From: Saccharopolyspora hordei
GTDB lineage: Bacteria > Actinomycetota > Actinomycetes > Mycobacteriales > Pseudonocardiaceae
Assembly (NCBI RefSeq): GCF_013410345.1
Contig: NZ_JACCFJ010000001.1
Span: 2,021,001-2,085,000 of the forward strand
DNA length: 64,000 nucleotides
Direction: 5' to 3'
In this document: piece after piece, positions 28,626 to 39,013 of the stretch
How the letters are laid out: every line of letters starts with the position of its first letter
How positions within the stretch are numbered: position 1 is the stretch's first letter
Notes under the pieces: generated by a model
Told to the model about the DNA's origin: nothing
The model's input: only the letters and a program-made list of their open reading frames with translations
The model's database searches: none
Position numbers and translations under genes: made by a program

Positions 28626-29198
28626 TCAGCCCTGGACCCACCCTCGGATGCGGGAGCCGGGCTCACCGCGCCACCGGCCGCGCGGGCCGCCACCGCCGGG
28701 CGGTCCCCACTGCCGGCCGCCGCGCCCGTGCCGTGAGTGGTCCCACGGCCCGCGCGGACGTCCGCCGTGCAGCGCACCCTGCACGGCCTGGGCGACCCAG
28801 GTGTTCAGGGACACGCCTTGGCTCGCCGCGGCCTGCTCGGCCTGCGTCTTGATCTCTTCGAGCAAGCGGAGCGTGATGCGGCTGATGTCGCCGCTCTCCC
28901 CGCTCGGTGGGGGAGGTGGTGGTTCCTCCGCTTCCTCTTCCGCCGGTGATGTCGAGGTGGTGTCGCTGACCACCACGCGGACGTCGCGGCCGTCCAGCCG
29001 GATGTCGACGACCGGGCCGTCGAGCTGGGTCGTCACCTCCGCTGCCAGGTCGGACAGGGCGTTCATGATGGCCAGGCGGGCCGCCGGTTCGATCGCGGCG
29101 GACAGCACCGCTGCGGTTTGCCGGGTCTGGTCGTCGCCGGCGGACGCCGCAGAGCTCAGGTCTTGGCGAAGCTGGTCGATGTACGGGTTCAGATCCAT
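28626..29198 (-). CDS. Ribbon-helix-helix (HicB/Arc-like) protein
   Basis: 190 residues in three parts: an N-terminal helical/beta domain (1-95), an acidic-proline linker (EEEAEEPPPPPPSG) and a C-terminal Arc/HicB-type ribbon-helix-helix DNA-binding segment, ISRITLRLLEEIKTQAEQAA then GVSLNTWVAQAVQGAL (about 105-142), followed by a Gly/Arg-rich tail. The gene precedes and probably controls the DUF4097 gene. Inverted repeats overlap its ATG, consistent with autoregulation. It resembles an antitoxin, but no toxin partner is visible. Confidence 0.75.
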   Translation of the reverse strand: MDLNPYIDQLRQDLSSAASAGDDQTRQTAAVLSAAIEPAARLAIMNALSDLAAEVTTQLDGPVVDIRLDGRDVRVVVSDTTSTSPAEEEAEEPPPPPPSGESGDISRITLRLLEEIKTQAEQAAASQGVSLNTWVAQAVQGALHGGRPRGPWDHSRHGRGGRQWGPPGGGGPRGRWRGEPGSRIRGWVQG

Positions 29199-29228
29199 GA
29201 CGCCATGGTGACATCGTGCATGGCGTCA
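29198..29228 (-). promoter_or_regulatory. Inverted repeat overlapping the RHH gene start
   Basis: TGACGCCATG (29198-29207) and CATGGCGTCA (29219-29228) form a perfect 10-bp inverted repeat with an 11-nt spacer that begins at the start codon; a related half-site ATGGTGTCAT lies at 29241-29250. Suited to binding by a dimeric RHH protein. Confidence 0.5.
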
Positions 29229-29275
29229 CACAATGCCTCGATGGTGTCATCAGGGGTCGTGACGGGTCCGCCGGT

Positions 29276-29281
29276 TAGGCT
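29276..29281 (+). promoter_or_regulatory. -10 hexamer of the thyX promoter
   Basis: TAGGCT preceded by T (TTAGGCT), 58 nt upstream of the thyX GTG, with GAGGAAGGGG between. Suggests a leadered thyX mRNA. Confidence 0.4.
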
Positions 29282-29339
29282 CGGTGGCGGCGCCGGGGAG
29301 CGCGGTGGCCGAGCGCAGTGAGGAAGGGGTCCGTCCGCG

Positions 29340-30092
29340 GTGACCGAGATCGTGCGGCCGAAGGTGCAGCTGATCGCCAAGACCGAGTTCTTCCCGCCGG
29401 AGGACGTGGACTGGTCCACCGACGCCGACGGGGGTGAGGCGCTGGCCGAGTTCGCCGGCCGGGCGTGCTACCAGTCCTGGCACAAGCCGAACCCCGCGAC
29501 CGCCACCAACGCCGGCTACCTGCGGCACATCCTGGAGGTCGGCCACCTGTCCGTGCTCGAGCACGGCACGGTGTCGTTCTACTTCTCCGGCATCTCGCGC
29601 TCGCTGACCCACGAGCTGATCCGCCACCGGCACTTCTCCTACTCGCAGCTGTCCCAGCGCTACGTGCCGGAGCGCGACGCCGCGGTGGTGGAGCCCGACG
29701 CCATCGCCGACGACCCCGAGCTGCACGAGGTGTTCGTCCGGGCCACCGAGGCCAGCGCGAAGGCCTACCACGAGCTGCTGACCGCGCTGGAGCAGAAGTT
29801 CGCCGACGAACCGAAGGCGACGCTGCGCCGCAAGCAGGCGCGGCAGGCCGCCCGCTCGGTGCTGCCGAACGCCACCGAGACCCGCATCGTGGTCACCGGC
29901 AACTTCCGCGCCTGGCGGCACTTCATCGCGATGCGCGCCTCCGAGCACGCCGACGTCGAGATCCGCGCCCTGGCGGTGGAGTGCCTGCGGCAGCTGCAGG
30001 ACGCGGCGCCGAACGTGTTCAGCGACTTCGAGATCACCGCGCTGCAGGACGGCACCGAGGTCGCCTCCAGCCCGTACGTCACCGAGGGCTGA
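29340..30092 (+). CDS. thyX: Flavin-dependent thymidylate synthase ThyX
   Basis: Makes dTMP from dUMP using FAD, NADPH and methylenetetrahydrofolate. The signature [14 protein letters not shown] (about 93-106) matches the ThyX motif RHRxxSxxxxSxR; FCAG-like [11 protein letters not shown] and [18 protein letters not shown] also fit. Length is 250 aa. GTG 29340 has GAGGAAGGGG about 10 nt upstream. thyX, dapA and RNase J are neighbours in mycobacteria too; here a kinase and a TIGR03085-type gene separate thyX from dapA. Confidence 0.96.
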   Translation: MTEIVRPKVQLIAKTEFFPPEDVDWSTDADGGEALAEFAGRACYQSWHKPNPATATNAGYLRHILEVGHLSVLEHGTVSFYFSGISRSLTHELIRHRHFSYSQLSQRYVPERDAAVVEPDAIADDPELHEVFVRATEASAKAYHELLTALEQKFADEPKATLRRKQARQAARSVLPNATETRIVVTGNFRAWRHFIAMRASEHADVEIRALAVECLRQLQDAAPNVFSDFEITALQDGTEVASSPYVTEG

Positions 30093-30242
30093 CCCGCGAG
30101 ACCACCCACCTCCGGCCGGGGCGGGACCCAAGACGGTCCGGCGAAGTCTCGGTGAGCGTCGTCTTCATCTGATTGGATGAACGGCGAGGTCGGGTCGTCG
30201 CGCTTCGTGGTCGCGCGGGAGCAGGGGTGGAGGGACGTCACC

Positions 30243-31667
<1,425 letters not shown>

Positions 31668-31723
31668 GGCCCGCGCCCGACATGCCGGGGCGAGTCGTGA
31701 TCACCAGACCGGCCGCCGCGCAC

Positions 31724-31729
31724 TAAGGT
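31724..31729 (+). promoter_or_regulatory. -10 hexamer, leaderless promoter
   Basis: TAAGGT is exactly 6 nt before ATG 31736, with no SD between, so the mRNA probably starts at the ATG. Confidence 0.55.
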
Positions 31730-31735
31730 GGGCCC

Positions 31736-32362
31736 ATGGGTGTGGCCAGCGATGAACGCCAGCAGTTGTGCGATCTGTTCGAACAGCTCGGTCCGGACGC
31801 GCCGACGCTGTGCGAGGGGTGGACGACCAAGGACCTCGCGGTGCACCTGGTGGTGCGCGAACGCCGCCCGGACGCGCTCGCGGGCAAGCTGCTGAAGTCG
31901 CTCGCCCAGCGGAGCGCGCGGATCGAGGACGAGCTGCGCGCCCTGCCATGGACCGAGCTGGTGGACCAGGTGCGGCAGGGTCCGCCGAAGTGGAACCCGA
32001 TGGGGCTCTCGGGCGTGGACGAGGCGGTCAACGCCGCCGAGTTCTACGTGCACCACGAGGACGTCCGGCGCGCCCAGCCGAACTGGCAGCCGCGGCCGTC
32101 CGACCCGACGCGGGAAGAGGCGCTGTGGAAGTCCCTGAGCCGGGTCGCGCGCGTGTTCTACGGCCGCAGCCCGGTCGGCGTGGTGCTGCGGCGGCCGGAC
32201 GGCACCGAGATCGCAGCGAAGAGCGGCCCGCGCACGGTCCGCATCAACGGTGAGCCCAGCGAGCTGGTCCTGCACGCGTTCAGCCGACGTGCCGCGAAGG
32301 TCACGTTCGACGGCAACGACGCCGACGTGCTCGCCGTCGAGGACCTGCGCCGCACGTTCTGA
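31736..32362 (+). CDS. TIGR03085-type metal-binding protein (DinB/maleylpyruvate isomerase-like)
   Basis: 208 residues with a DinB-like four-helix N-terminal domain: LCEGWTTKDLAVHLVVRERRPDA supplies the first His of the metal site and VDEAVNAAEFYVHHEDVRRAQP the following His pair. The N- and C-terminal layout matches the TIGR03085 group of the mycothiol-dependent maleylpyruvate isomerase superfamily. No precise reaction can be stated. It is expressed from what looks like a leaderless promoter and precedes dapA. Confidence 0.82.
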   Translation: MGVASDERQQLCDLFEQLGPDAPTLCEGWTTKDLAVHLVVRERRPDALAGKLLKSLAQRSARIEDELRALPWTELVDQVRQGPPKWNPMGLSGVDEAVNAAEFYVHHEDVRRAQPNWQPRPSDPTREEALWKSLSRVARVFYGRSPVGVVLRRPDGTEIAAKSGPRTVRINGEPSELVLHAFSRRAAKVTFDGNDADVLAVEDLRRTF

Positions 32363-32497
32363 CGCCGCAGCCCGGAAACTCCGCAGCGTCGAGCCTGCCG
32401 GACCGGAAGATGCACGGTCGCCGACGGGCTCGGGTGCGGGGTTTCCGGCGCGCTCGGTGACCTCGGTCCGGGGGCTCTGAGCTGGGACGTCACCAGG

Positions 32498-32503
32498 TAG
32501 CGT
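32498..32503 (+). promoter_or_regulatory. -10 hexamer, leaderless dapA promoter
   Basis: TAGCGT is exactly 6 nt before ATG 32510, with CAGGGT between, the same geometry as the promoter of the preceding gene. Confidence 0.55.
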
Positions 32504-32509
32504 CAGGGT

Positions 32510-33442
32510 ATGACCACCTGCCCCACTGCGATTCCGGGCCGACCGTTCGGCCGCGTCCTGACCGCGATGGTCACTCCGTTCGACGAGGACGGGAAGCTCG
32601 ACCTCACGCTCGCCCAGGAACTGGCCACCTACCTGGTGGACAGCGTCGGGAACGACGGGCTGGTCGTCAACGGCACCACCGGCGAGAGCCCGACGACCAC
32701 CGACCACGAGAAGGAGCAGCTGCTGCGCGCCGTGGTCGAGGCGGTGGGTGACCGGGCGACCGTCGTGGCCGGTGCGGGCACCAACAACACCGAGCACTCC
32801 GTCGAGCTCGCCCGGGCCGCGGAGCGGGCCGGCGCCCACGGCCTGCTGGTGGTCACGCCGTACTACTCGCGGCCGCCGCAGGAAGGCCTGTTCCAGCACT
32901 TCTGGACCGTCGCCGACGCCACCGAGCTGCCGGTGATGCTCTACGACATCCCGCCGCGCTCGGTCGTGCCCATCCAGGTCGACACCCTCAAGCGGCTCGC
33001 CGAGCACCCGCGGATCAAGGCGGTCAAGGACTCCAAGCACGACCTGCTGGCGGGCAGCGAGGTCATGGCCTCCACCGACCTCGCGTACTACTCGGGCGAG
33101 GACCCACTAAACCTGCCGTGGCTGTCGGTCGGCGCGGTCGGCTTCGTCAGCGTGATCGGTCACGTGGTGGGCGACCGGCTGCGGTCCATGCTGGACGCCT
33201 ACGAGTCCGGGGACGTCGCCGGAGCGAGGGAGATCCACAACGGTCTGCTGCCGGTGTACCGGTCGATGAACTTCGTCGGTGGTGTCATCTTCTCCAAGAC
33301 CGCGCTGCGGCTGTGCGGGTACGAGACGGGGCAGCCGCGGTTGCCGCTGCCGGCGGCCACCGAGGAGCAGGTTCGATTGATCACCAGCGACCTGTGGGAT
33401 GCTGGCCTGGTATTGGTCAACCCAGACGCCGCACAGAGGTGA
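32510..33442 (+). CDS. dapA: 4-hydroxy-tetrahydrodipicolinate synthase
   Basis: Condenses pyruvate with aspartate semialdehyde in lysine/DAP synthesis. The TIM barrel shows GTTGESPTTTDHEKEQL (about 52-68), VVTPYYSRPPQEGL with the catalytic tyrosine, and the Schiff-base lysine in IKAVKDSKHD (about 170). Length is 310 aa. RNase J begins 8 nt after its stop, so the two are co-transcribed, as in mycobacteria. Confidence 0.96.
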   Translation: MTTCPTAIPGRPFGRVLTAMVTPFDEDGKLDLTLAQELATYLVDSVGNDGLVVNGTTGESPTTTDHEKEQLLRAVVEAVGDRATVVAGAGTNNTEHSVELARAAERAGAHGLLVVTPYYSRPPQEGLFQHFWTVADATELPVMLYDIPPRSVVPIQVDTLKRLAEHPRIKAVKDSKHDLLAGSEVMASTDLAYYSGEDPLNLPWLSVGAVGFVSVIGHVVGDRLRSMLDAYESGDVAGAREIHNGLLPVYRSMNFVGGVIFSKTALRLCGYETGQPRLPLPAATEEQVRLITSDLWDAGLVLVNPDAAQR

Positions 33443-33449
33443 CACAGCG

Positions 33450-35174
33450 TTGAGCGCAAAGGCGACAGCCACCGAGCACCACCCGGTGACGCCGATCTCG
33501 TCGGCTCCACCGCCCCCGTTGGCCGAGGGTGGGCTGCGCGTCGTTGCGCTCGGCGGCATCGGCGAGGTCGGCCGGAACATGACCGTCTTCGAGTACGACG
33601 GTCGGCTGCTGGTCGTCGACTGCGGCGTGCTGTTCCCCGAGGACGACGCACCGGGTGTGGACCTGATCCTGCCGGACTTCGGCGCGATCGAGGACCGCCT
33701 CGACGACATCGAGGCGCTGGTGCTCACGCACGGTCACGAGGACCACATCGGCGCGGTGCCGTTCCTGCTGCGCCTGCGACCGGACCTGCCGGTGGTGGGG
33801 TCGAAGTTCACCCTCGCGCTGCTGGCGGCGAAGTGCCGCGAGCACCGGCTGAACCCGCAGCTCATCGAGGTCGCCGAGGGGCAGCGCAGCCAGCACGGCG
33901 TGTTCGACCTGGAGTTCTTCGCGGTCAACCACTCCATCCCGGACGCGCTGGCGGTCGCCATCCGCACCCCGGCCGGGGTCGCGCTGCACACCGGTGACAT
34001 CAAGCTGGACCAGCTGCCGCTGGACGGTCGGCTGACCGACCTGGCCGGGTTCTCCCGGCTCGGTGACGAGGGCGTGGACCTGTTCCTGGTCGACTCCACC
34101 AACGCCGAGGTGCCCGGGTTCGTCACCCCGGAGCGCGAGATCGGGCCGGTGCTGGACCGGGTGATCGGCAAGGCGACGCAGCGGGTGATCGTGGCCTGCT
34201 TCGCCAGCCACGTGCACCGGGTGCAGCAGGTCCTGGAGGTCGCCGAGGCGCACGGCCGCAAGGTGTGCTTCGTCGGGCGGTCGATGGTGCGCAACATGGG
34301 CATCGCGGCGGAGCTGGGCATGCTGCAGGTGCCCGACGGGCTGCTGGTCGACCTCGACGAGGCCTTGGAGATGCCCGAGCACGAGGTGGCGTTCGTGTCG
34401 ACGGGCTCGCAGGGCGAGCCGCTGTCCGCGCTGTCCCGGATGGCGCGCGGCGAGCACAAGCAGATCCGCATCCGCGCCGGGGACACGGTGGTGCTGGCCA
34501 GCTCGCTGATCCCCGGCAACGAGACCGCGGTGTTCGGCGTGGTCAACGGCCTGGTGCGGCTGGGGGCGCAGGTGGTGCACCAGGGGCACGCGAAGGTGCA
34601 CGTGTCCGGGCACGCCTCGGCCGGCGAGCTGCTGTACCTCTACAACGCGGTGCGCCCGAGCAACGTCATGCCGGTGCACGGCGAGTGGCGGCACCTGCGC
34701 GCGAACGCCGAGCTCGCGCGGCTGACCGGGGTGCCCGCGGACCGCGTGGTGATCGCCGAGGACGGCGTCGTCGTCGACCTGCTGGACGGGATCGCCAGCA
34801 TCGCCGGGCGCGTGGAGGTCGGCCACGTCTACGTCGACGGGCTGTCCGTCGGCGACGTGGGGGAGTCGACGCTGTCCGACCGGCTGGTGCTGGGCGAAGG
34901 CGGGTTCATCTCGATCACGGTCGCGGTGGAGGCCGCGACGGGCCGCGCGGTGTCCTCGCCGACGATCTCCGGGCGCGGCTTCTCCGACGACCCGAAGGCG
35001 CTGGACGACGTGGTGCCGCTGGTGGAGATGGAGCTGGCCCGCACCGAGGCGGAGGGCATCACCGACACCCACCGGATCGCGCAGGCGGTGCGCCGGGTGG
35101 TCGGCCGCTGGGTGGCCGAGACCTACCGCCGTCGGCCCATGATCGTGCCCAACGTGCTCCCGGTCGGCTCCTGA
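33450..35174 (+). CDS. rnj: Ribonuclease J
   Basis: 5'-3' exo/endoribonuclease of the metallo-beta-lactamase/beta-CASP superfamily, important for rRNA and mRNA processing. Motifs: LTHGHEDHIGAVPFLL (HxHxDH zinc site, about 92), NHSIPDALAVAI, VDSTNAEVPGF, the beta-CASP motif region STGSQGEPLSALSRMA, and VMPVHGEWRHLRANAEL near 410. TTG 33450 is chosen because GAGGTG precedes it and the dapA stop lies just upstream; 574 residues is normal length. Confidence 0.95.
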   Translation: MSAKATATEHHPVTPISSAPPPPLAEGGLRVVALGGIGEVGRNMTVFEYDGRLLVVDCGVLFPEDDAPGVDLILPDFGAIEDRLDDIEALVLTHGHEDHIGAVPFLLRLRPDLPVVGSKFTLALLAAKCREHRLNPQLIEVAEGQRSQHGVFDLEFFAVNHSIPDALAVAIRTPAGVALHTGDIKLDQLPLDGRLTDLAGFSRLGDEGVDLFLVDSTNAEVPGFVTPEREIGPVLDRVIGKATQRVIVACFASHVHRVQQVLEVAEAHGRKVCFVGRSMVRNMGIAAELGMLQVPDGLLVDLDEALEMPEHEVAFVSTGSQGEPLSALSRMARGEHKQIRIRAGDTVVLASSLIPGNETAVFGVVNGLVRLGAQVVHQGHAKVHVSGHASAGELLYLYNAVRPSNVMPVHGEWRHLRANAELARLTGVPADRVVIAEDGVVVDLLDGIASIAGRVEVGHVYVDGLSVGDVGESTLSDRLVLGEGGFISITVAVEAATGRAVSSPTISGRGFSDDPKALDDVVPLVEMELARTEAEGITDTHRIAQAVRRVVGRWVAETYRRRPMIVPNVLPVGS

Positions 35175-35592
35175 CGAGCGTCGGGTGGTACGACGGCCGG
35201 AACCCGGTCGCGTCGATCGCTCCGCGGAGCGCGAGCCGCCACCGGGTGGTCTGCGGGGAACGGTGCGAGGACACCGCAGGCCGCGCCGACGATCGCTGCC
35301 GGTGTGGGTGACGGCGGAGCTCATCTGACGTGGGGCCGATGCGGCCGCGGAGGAACCGCCGAAGCCGAGAGCGGGTCTTCAGGTGCGTCCTTCCGCTCGA
35401 GCCATCGGTGCCGCGACCGCGATGGCCGTCGTGCTGGGTTCCCGGCCTTCGCCGGCAGCTGCGCGGGGACCAACCTGCTGATCGGCGACGACACCAGTGC
35501 GGTGCTGCGTCAGCGGTTCCGACGTCGTGAGTGCACGAGCCGGTCAGAGCCGGTCTACGCACTCACGAGGCGGCGCTGGCCTGCTGGAGTCG
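35175..35592. other. Gene-free stretch with one hairpin repeat copy
   Basis: 418 nt between convergent RNase J and the first DUF3558 lipoprotein. Apart from the palindromic element at 35525-35568 I find no gene or regulatory motif. Confidence 0.4.
35525..35568. repeat. Dispersed hairpin repeat, copy 3
   Basis: TCGTGAGTGC / GCACTCACGA with a 24-nt centre in which CCGG pairs with CCGG, the same architecture and arm sequence as the tandem copies at 19.1 kb. It sits between convergent genes, where it could serve as a bidirectional terminator. Confidence 0.75.
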
Positions 35593-36156
35593 TCATCCTG
35601 CGGTGGGTAGGTGCGGCACCACGATCTCGAGTGCGTGCCGTGCTAGGCCGCAGGGGTCGTTGTCCGGGTCGTGCCGACTGGCCATCGATGCCAGGACTTG
35701 GTCGTCCTTCGTGGCGAGGAAGATGTCGCAGTCGCCGAGTTCGCCGGGGTCGTTGCGGTTCGCGCGCACTGCTGGGTGGCCGGCGATGGTCAGTTCCTGG
35801 AAGTCGGTGTACTGCGTCGTGTTGTCCAGGTAGGACGAGAGGGAGCGGTCGGGGAGTGTGCGCAGGCCCAGGCTGTCACGGCCGTCCTGGGACCTCCACG
35901 CGCACGCGCGTCGGGTCGGGTCGGATTCGTCCTGGCCTTCGGGGTCGAACCCGAGGCTCGTGGCGGCTTCGGCGGGGAGGAGGTCGCACGGCGCGAGCGC
36001 TGCGGCGTCCCTCGGGTCGGTGATCTGGGGTCCTGAGGGAGCTTGGGCGGTGTGCGGTGTCTGCTCTCCGCCGGGATCCGGCGACTGGCTTCCGCATGCC
36101 GCCAAGAGGGAGGTCACGACCAGGCTCGCGCCGACGACGGCACTGCGTTTCACCAC
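35593..36156 (-). CDS. DUF3558 lipoprotein 1
   Basis: 187 residues. MVKRSAVVGASLVVTSLLAACGSQ is a lipoprotein signal with lipobox LAAC, so the mature protein is anchored outside the membrane. The DUF3558 core has four cysteines (PCDLLP, ACAWRS, DCDIFL, DPCGLA) and the segment ELTIAGHPAVRANRNDP shared with the four paralogues in this window. GTG 36156 has AGGAG upstream. It is downstream of, and separated by a hairpin from, the EspG-like gene. Family function is unknown. Confidence 0.85.
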   Translation of the reverse strand: MVKRSAVVGASLVVTSLLAACGSQSPDPGGEQTPHTAQAPSGPQITDPRDAAALAPCDLLPAEAATSLGFDPEGQDESDPTRRACAWRSQDGRDSLGLRTLPDRSLSSYLDNTTQYTDFQELTIAGHPAVRANRNDPGELGDCDIFLATKDDQVLASMASRHDPDNDPCGLARHALEIVVPHLPTAG

Positions 36157-36253
36157 GTCACTCCTCGTGTTCGAAGAAGGCGTTCCCGACTGCTGCGGAG
36201 TTGGCACTGGGGACGCGTCGGCGAAGGTCACTGGCAGCGTCCGAGACCTCGAA

Positions 36254-36298
36254 GGCCCGTGGGCGCTCCACAGGTGGTCGGTGGAGCGCCCACGGGCC
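36254..36298 (-). terminator. Terminator after the EspG-like gene
   Basis: Perfect 18-bp stem (GGCCCGTGGGCGCTCCAC paired with 36281-36298) and 9-nt loop, 8 nt beyond the EspG-like stop. It separates the ESX-like operon from lipoprotein 1. Confidence 0.75.
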
Positions 36299-36305
36299 CG
36301 GTGGC

Positions 36306-37136
36306 TCACACGTGTGCAGCCGGCCTGGTCAAGATCTTGACCATCTCGTCGATGGTGGCGACGAGCTTGCGGGTGTCGGCGGGGGCGAGGGTGTACCACT
36401 CGCGCCCGTCGCGGCCGGGCTTGCGCTGCGCCTGGTAGCAGCCCGCTTCGGTGGCGAAGAACTGCAGGTTGAACGGCAGCGTGTGCATCCGGCGCACCTT
36501 CTGGTCGTACGCGCGGACGGTGAACACGCCTTCCAGGGTGCGCTTGGCCGAGAGCGCCTGTGCCAGCGCCTTGGCGTCGTTGCCGCGGATCCCGTTCGCG
36601 GCCAGCGCGGAGCCCAGGTTGGTCTCGCCCGAGCTCATGCGCTTGCCCGCCCGGTCGAGCTGCTCGTACGGCACGGACACCGACGGACCGCTGGCGGCGG
36701 TGACGCGACCGATCAGGTTCACCGCGTTGCCCGCCGGCCCACCGTGGTCGTGGCGCCGGATGCGGATCTCCCGCAGTTGGTCCTGCGGTTCCCCGTCGGG
36801 CTGGTAGGCCTGGATCGTGTCGCGCCCGTGCTCCACCAGGACGGCGTTGAAGCTCTCGCCGTCTCGGGAGTGGACCGCCAGCCCGACCGCCAACGGCGGC
36901 CGGGCCAGCAGGTGGATGGCGTCCTCGAGGAACGGGTGCAGCTCGTCGCCGTCGAGCAGACCTTGCTGCCGCAGTTCCTGCTGCCCGCGCTCCGCTGCTG
37001 CGCGCCGGTCCTGGTCGGTCGCTTCGACCGGCAGCCAGCCGACCCGCAGCAGCGGGTGCAGCTGCAGGTCGAACCGGGTGCAGAGGTAGCTCGCCGCGGT
37101 GGGGGACAGACTGAGTTCACGCCCCGCCACGATCAC
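36306..37136 (-). CDS. EspG-family ESX secretion-associated chaperone
   Basis: 276 residues. EspG proteins bind PE/PPE substrates in the cytosol and deliver them to type VII secretion systems. Recognisable features are the N-terminal ELSLSPTAASYLC segment, central basic RIRRHDHGGPAGN, and the C-terminal GREWYTLAPADTRKLVATIDEMV typical of EspG. The GTG start overlaps the stop of the PPE-like gene by 4 nt, so the chaperone is coupled to its probable client. No EccB/C/D/E or mycosin gene is in the window. Confidence 0.85.
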   Translation of the reverse strand: MIVAGRELSLSPTAASYLCTRFDLQLHPLLRVGWLPVEATDQDRRAAAERGQQELRQQGLLDGDELHPFLEDAIHLLARPPLAVGLAVHSRDGESFNAVLVEHGRDTIQAYQPDGEPQDQLREIRIRRHDHGGPAGNAVNLIGRVTAASGPSVSVPYEQLDRAGKRMSSGETNLGSALAANGIRGNDAKALAQALSAKRTLEGVFTVRAYDQKVRRMHTLPFNLQFFATEAGCYQAQRKPGRDGREWYTLAPADTRKLVATIDEMVKILTRPAAHV

Positions 37137-38386
37137 CGTCCCCCGTTGGACCAGTCACCGAAGACCGGGGGCGCGACCTTCTCCATGTCGTTGGTGAAGA
37201 CGTCGTCGTCCTCGGTCAACCAGCCGGGACGCTGGTGCTCCTGGTCCTCCTCGCCCTGCTTGCCGCGGCCGGCGGCACCCGCGCCGCCCATGCCGCCCGC
37301 AGCACCGCGACCAGCGGCACCCGCAGCGCCGGAACCGCTGGCACCAGTACCGGAGCCCACGCCACCACCGAGGCCGCCGGCACCCGCGCGACCACCGGCA
37401 CCGAGCTGCCCGCCGGGACCGCCCGCGCGGCCCGCGGCACCCATGCCGCCGCGAGCACCGCCGGGGCCGCCGTTCGGCGACGGAGCCCACCGGCCGTTGT
37501 AGGGGTTCTGCCGCTCCCACGCGCCGGTCTGCGGGTTCTGCCGGTACAGCGTCCCGTCCGGTCCGCGCACGACACCGGGCGGGAGCCCCTGGTTCTGCCC
37601 GGGGAACGCCGGAGTGGCCCACACCGGGTTGGTCGCGGCCGGTGGAGCGGACGGAGCCGGCGGCGGGGTGTACGACGGGGTCGGCGCCGAAGCCCACGAC
37701 GACGAGGTCGTAGCCGGCGTCGACGGCGTCCCGGTGCTGCCCGTGTACCCGGACGGGGTGCCCGTCGAGGTGGGCGTGCTCGGGTACGGCGTCGACTCCT
37801 TCGGCTGCGGAGGCGGCGGCTGGTCAGCCGGCTGGAACTCCGGCATTCGAGCGATGTTGGCTTCGGTCTGCGCCTTGTACCGCTCCATGGCCTGGTTGGC
37901 CTGCTGGTTGGTGTCGATGAACGCCTGCTGGCGCTCTTCGTAGTCGCTCATCCACCCCGTGATCGGGTTGGAGTCCAGACCCCATTCCTCGACCCATCCC
38001 TTCTGAGGCGGGTCGAGGATGGCTTCCTGTCCGCTGGGCAGGGTGTCGCCCTTCGCCGGCAGCGACTGGAACGCTTCGCGCTGGCAGGTGGCCTGTTCCT
38101 GCAGCGCGGCCTTCACACCGCGCGAGGTGTTGGCCGCAGCTTCGACGATCGGCGTGATCTCGGCGATCGAGGAGTTCGCGGCGTCGGCAGCCCGACCTTC
38201 GTGAGCGGCCTCAGCGGCACGGAGCGCGTCCTCGAGCTCGTGCACCATGTCGTCGAAGGAGGTTGCGACACCCTCCCACTTCGCCACGCCCTCGTCGGTG
38301 GGGGGCGGGAGACTGACGGCGTCGGCAGACCCGCCCATCTGTTCGCGATATGTCTTGGCGCTACTCGCGTAGCACATGTCAAGCAT
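37133..38386 (-). CDS. PPE-like ESX substrate with Pro/Gly-rich tail
   Basis: 417 residues: an N-terminal helical region (1-170) with the PPE-like pattern AKWEGVATSFDDMVHELEDAL and DAANSSIAEITPIVEAAANT; a proline/serine/threonine linker (190-250); a segment WATPAFPGQNQGLPPGV; then a Gly/Ala-rich stretch (300-380) and an acidic end containing RPGWLTEDDDVFTNDMEKVAPP. No signal peptide. The layout and the overlapping EspG gene make it a probable type VII client. Start ATG 38386 lacks a strong SD. Confidence 0.78.
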   Translation of the reverse strand: MLDMCYASSAKTYREQMGGSADAVSLPPPTDEGVAKWEGVATSFDDMVHELEDALRAAEAAHEGRAADAANSSIAEITPIVEAAANTSRGVKAALQEQATCQREAFQSLPAKGDTLPSGQEAILDPPQKGWVEEWGLDSNPITGWMSDYEERQQAFIDTNQQANQAMERYKAQTEANIARMPEFQPADQPPPPQPKESTPYPSTPTSTGTPSGYTGSTGTPSTPATTSSSWASAPTPSYTPPPAPSAPPAATNPVWATPAFPGQNQGLPPGVVRGPDGTLYRQNPQTGAWERQNPYNGRWAPSPNGGPGGARGGMGAAGRAGGPGGQLGAGGRAGAGGLGGGVGSGTGASGSGAAGAAGRGAAGGMGGAGAAGRGKQGEEDQEHQRPGWLTEDDDVFTNDMEKVAPPVFGDWSNGGR

Positions 38387-38410
38387 GTCGATCTGTCCCC
38401 CAAATTCCGA

Positions 38411-38992
38411 TCACTTCGCGGCGGGCAGAGTGGGCACCGACGCTTCGAGGGCCTTCTGTGCCAGATCGCAAGGGTCGGTCTGGCCGTCGGAGATCATGGC
38501 CGTTTGGGACGCCAGGACCTGTCCGTCCTTGGTACCGAGGAAGATGTTGCAGAAGCCGTCCTTCATGCGGTCGCCTTCGTTGGCGCGGACGGCGGGGTGG
38601 CCGGCGATCTCGAGCTCCTGGAAGTCCACGTACATGGACTTGTGGTCGTAGTACTCCTGCAGTGAGCGGTCGCTGAGGGGAGTCAGCATCACGCTGGTGC
38701 CGTCTTCGGTGCGCCAGTCGCAGCCAGGCGGGGCCTCGGCGTCGATCATGTTCTCCACGAGCTCGCCCTCTGGTTTGAGGCCGATCGCGGTAGCGCCTTC
38801 AGCCGGGAGCAGGTTGCAGACGTCCACCGCCGCCGCGTCCTTGGGAGCGTCGATCTTCGGGCCGCTCGCCTGGGTCTCGGTGGGGGCGTTCGGTGGTTGG
38901 GTGGCATCGCCCGGCGAGGCCCCTCCCGAGCAAGCTGCCACGAGGCCGGTCAGCACCAGGCCGGTTCCGATGATCGCACTCCGCTTCAACAT
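38411..38992 (-). CDS. DUF3558 lipoprotein 2
   Basis: 193 residues; lipobox LVAAC in MLKRSAIIGTGLVLTGLVAAC. The frame opens at 39004, but all five paralogues share an M(V/L)(K/E)R(S/G)A start, so ATG 38992 is chosen. Core: VDVCNLLPAEGATAIGLKP, GCDWRTEDG, EIAGHPAVRANEGDR, CNIFLGTKDGQVL, DPCDLAQKAL. The 3' half is almost identical at DNA level to lipoprotein 4. It lies between the ESX-like gene and the PPE-like gene with short gaps, hence in their operon. Confidence 0.87.
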   Translation of the reverse strand: MLKRSAIIGTGLVLTGLVAACSGGASPGDATQPPNAPTETQASGPKIDAPKDAAAVDVCNLLPAEGATAIGLKPEGELVENMIDAEAPPGCDWRTEDGTSVMLTPLSDRSLQEYYDHKSMYVDFQELEIAGHPAVRANEGDRMKDGFCNIFLGTKDGQVLASQTAMISDGQTDPCDLAQKALEASVPTLPAAK

Positions 38993-39013
38993 GTTCGTCT
39001 TCATATCAGCTGC

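Noticed and set aside
28626..29198. Type II toxin-antitoxin system
   Set aside because: The RHH segment looks antitoxin-like, but no toxin-sized nuclease or HicA-like gene is adjacent; the partner is a DUF4097 protein.
31697..31704. GTGATCAC palindrome as a further copy of the lipoprotein regulatory module
   Set aside because: Only the eight-base palindrome is shared; the flanking conserved blocks and the second block are missing. The same holds for 44330-44337.
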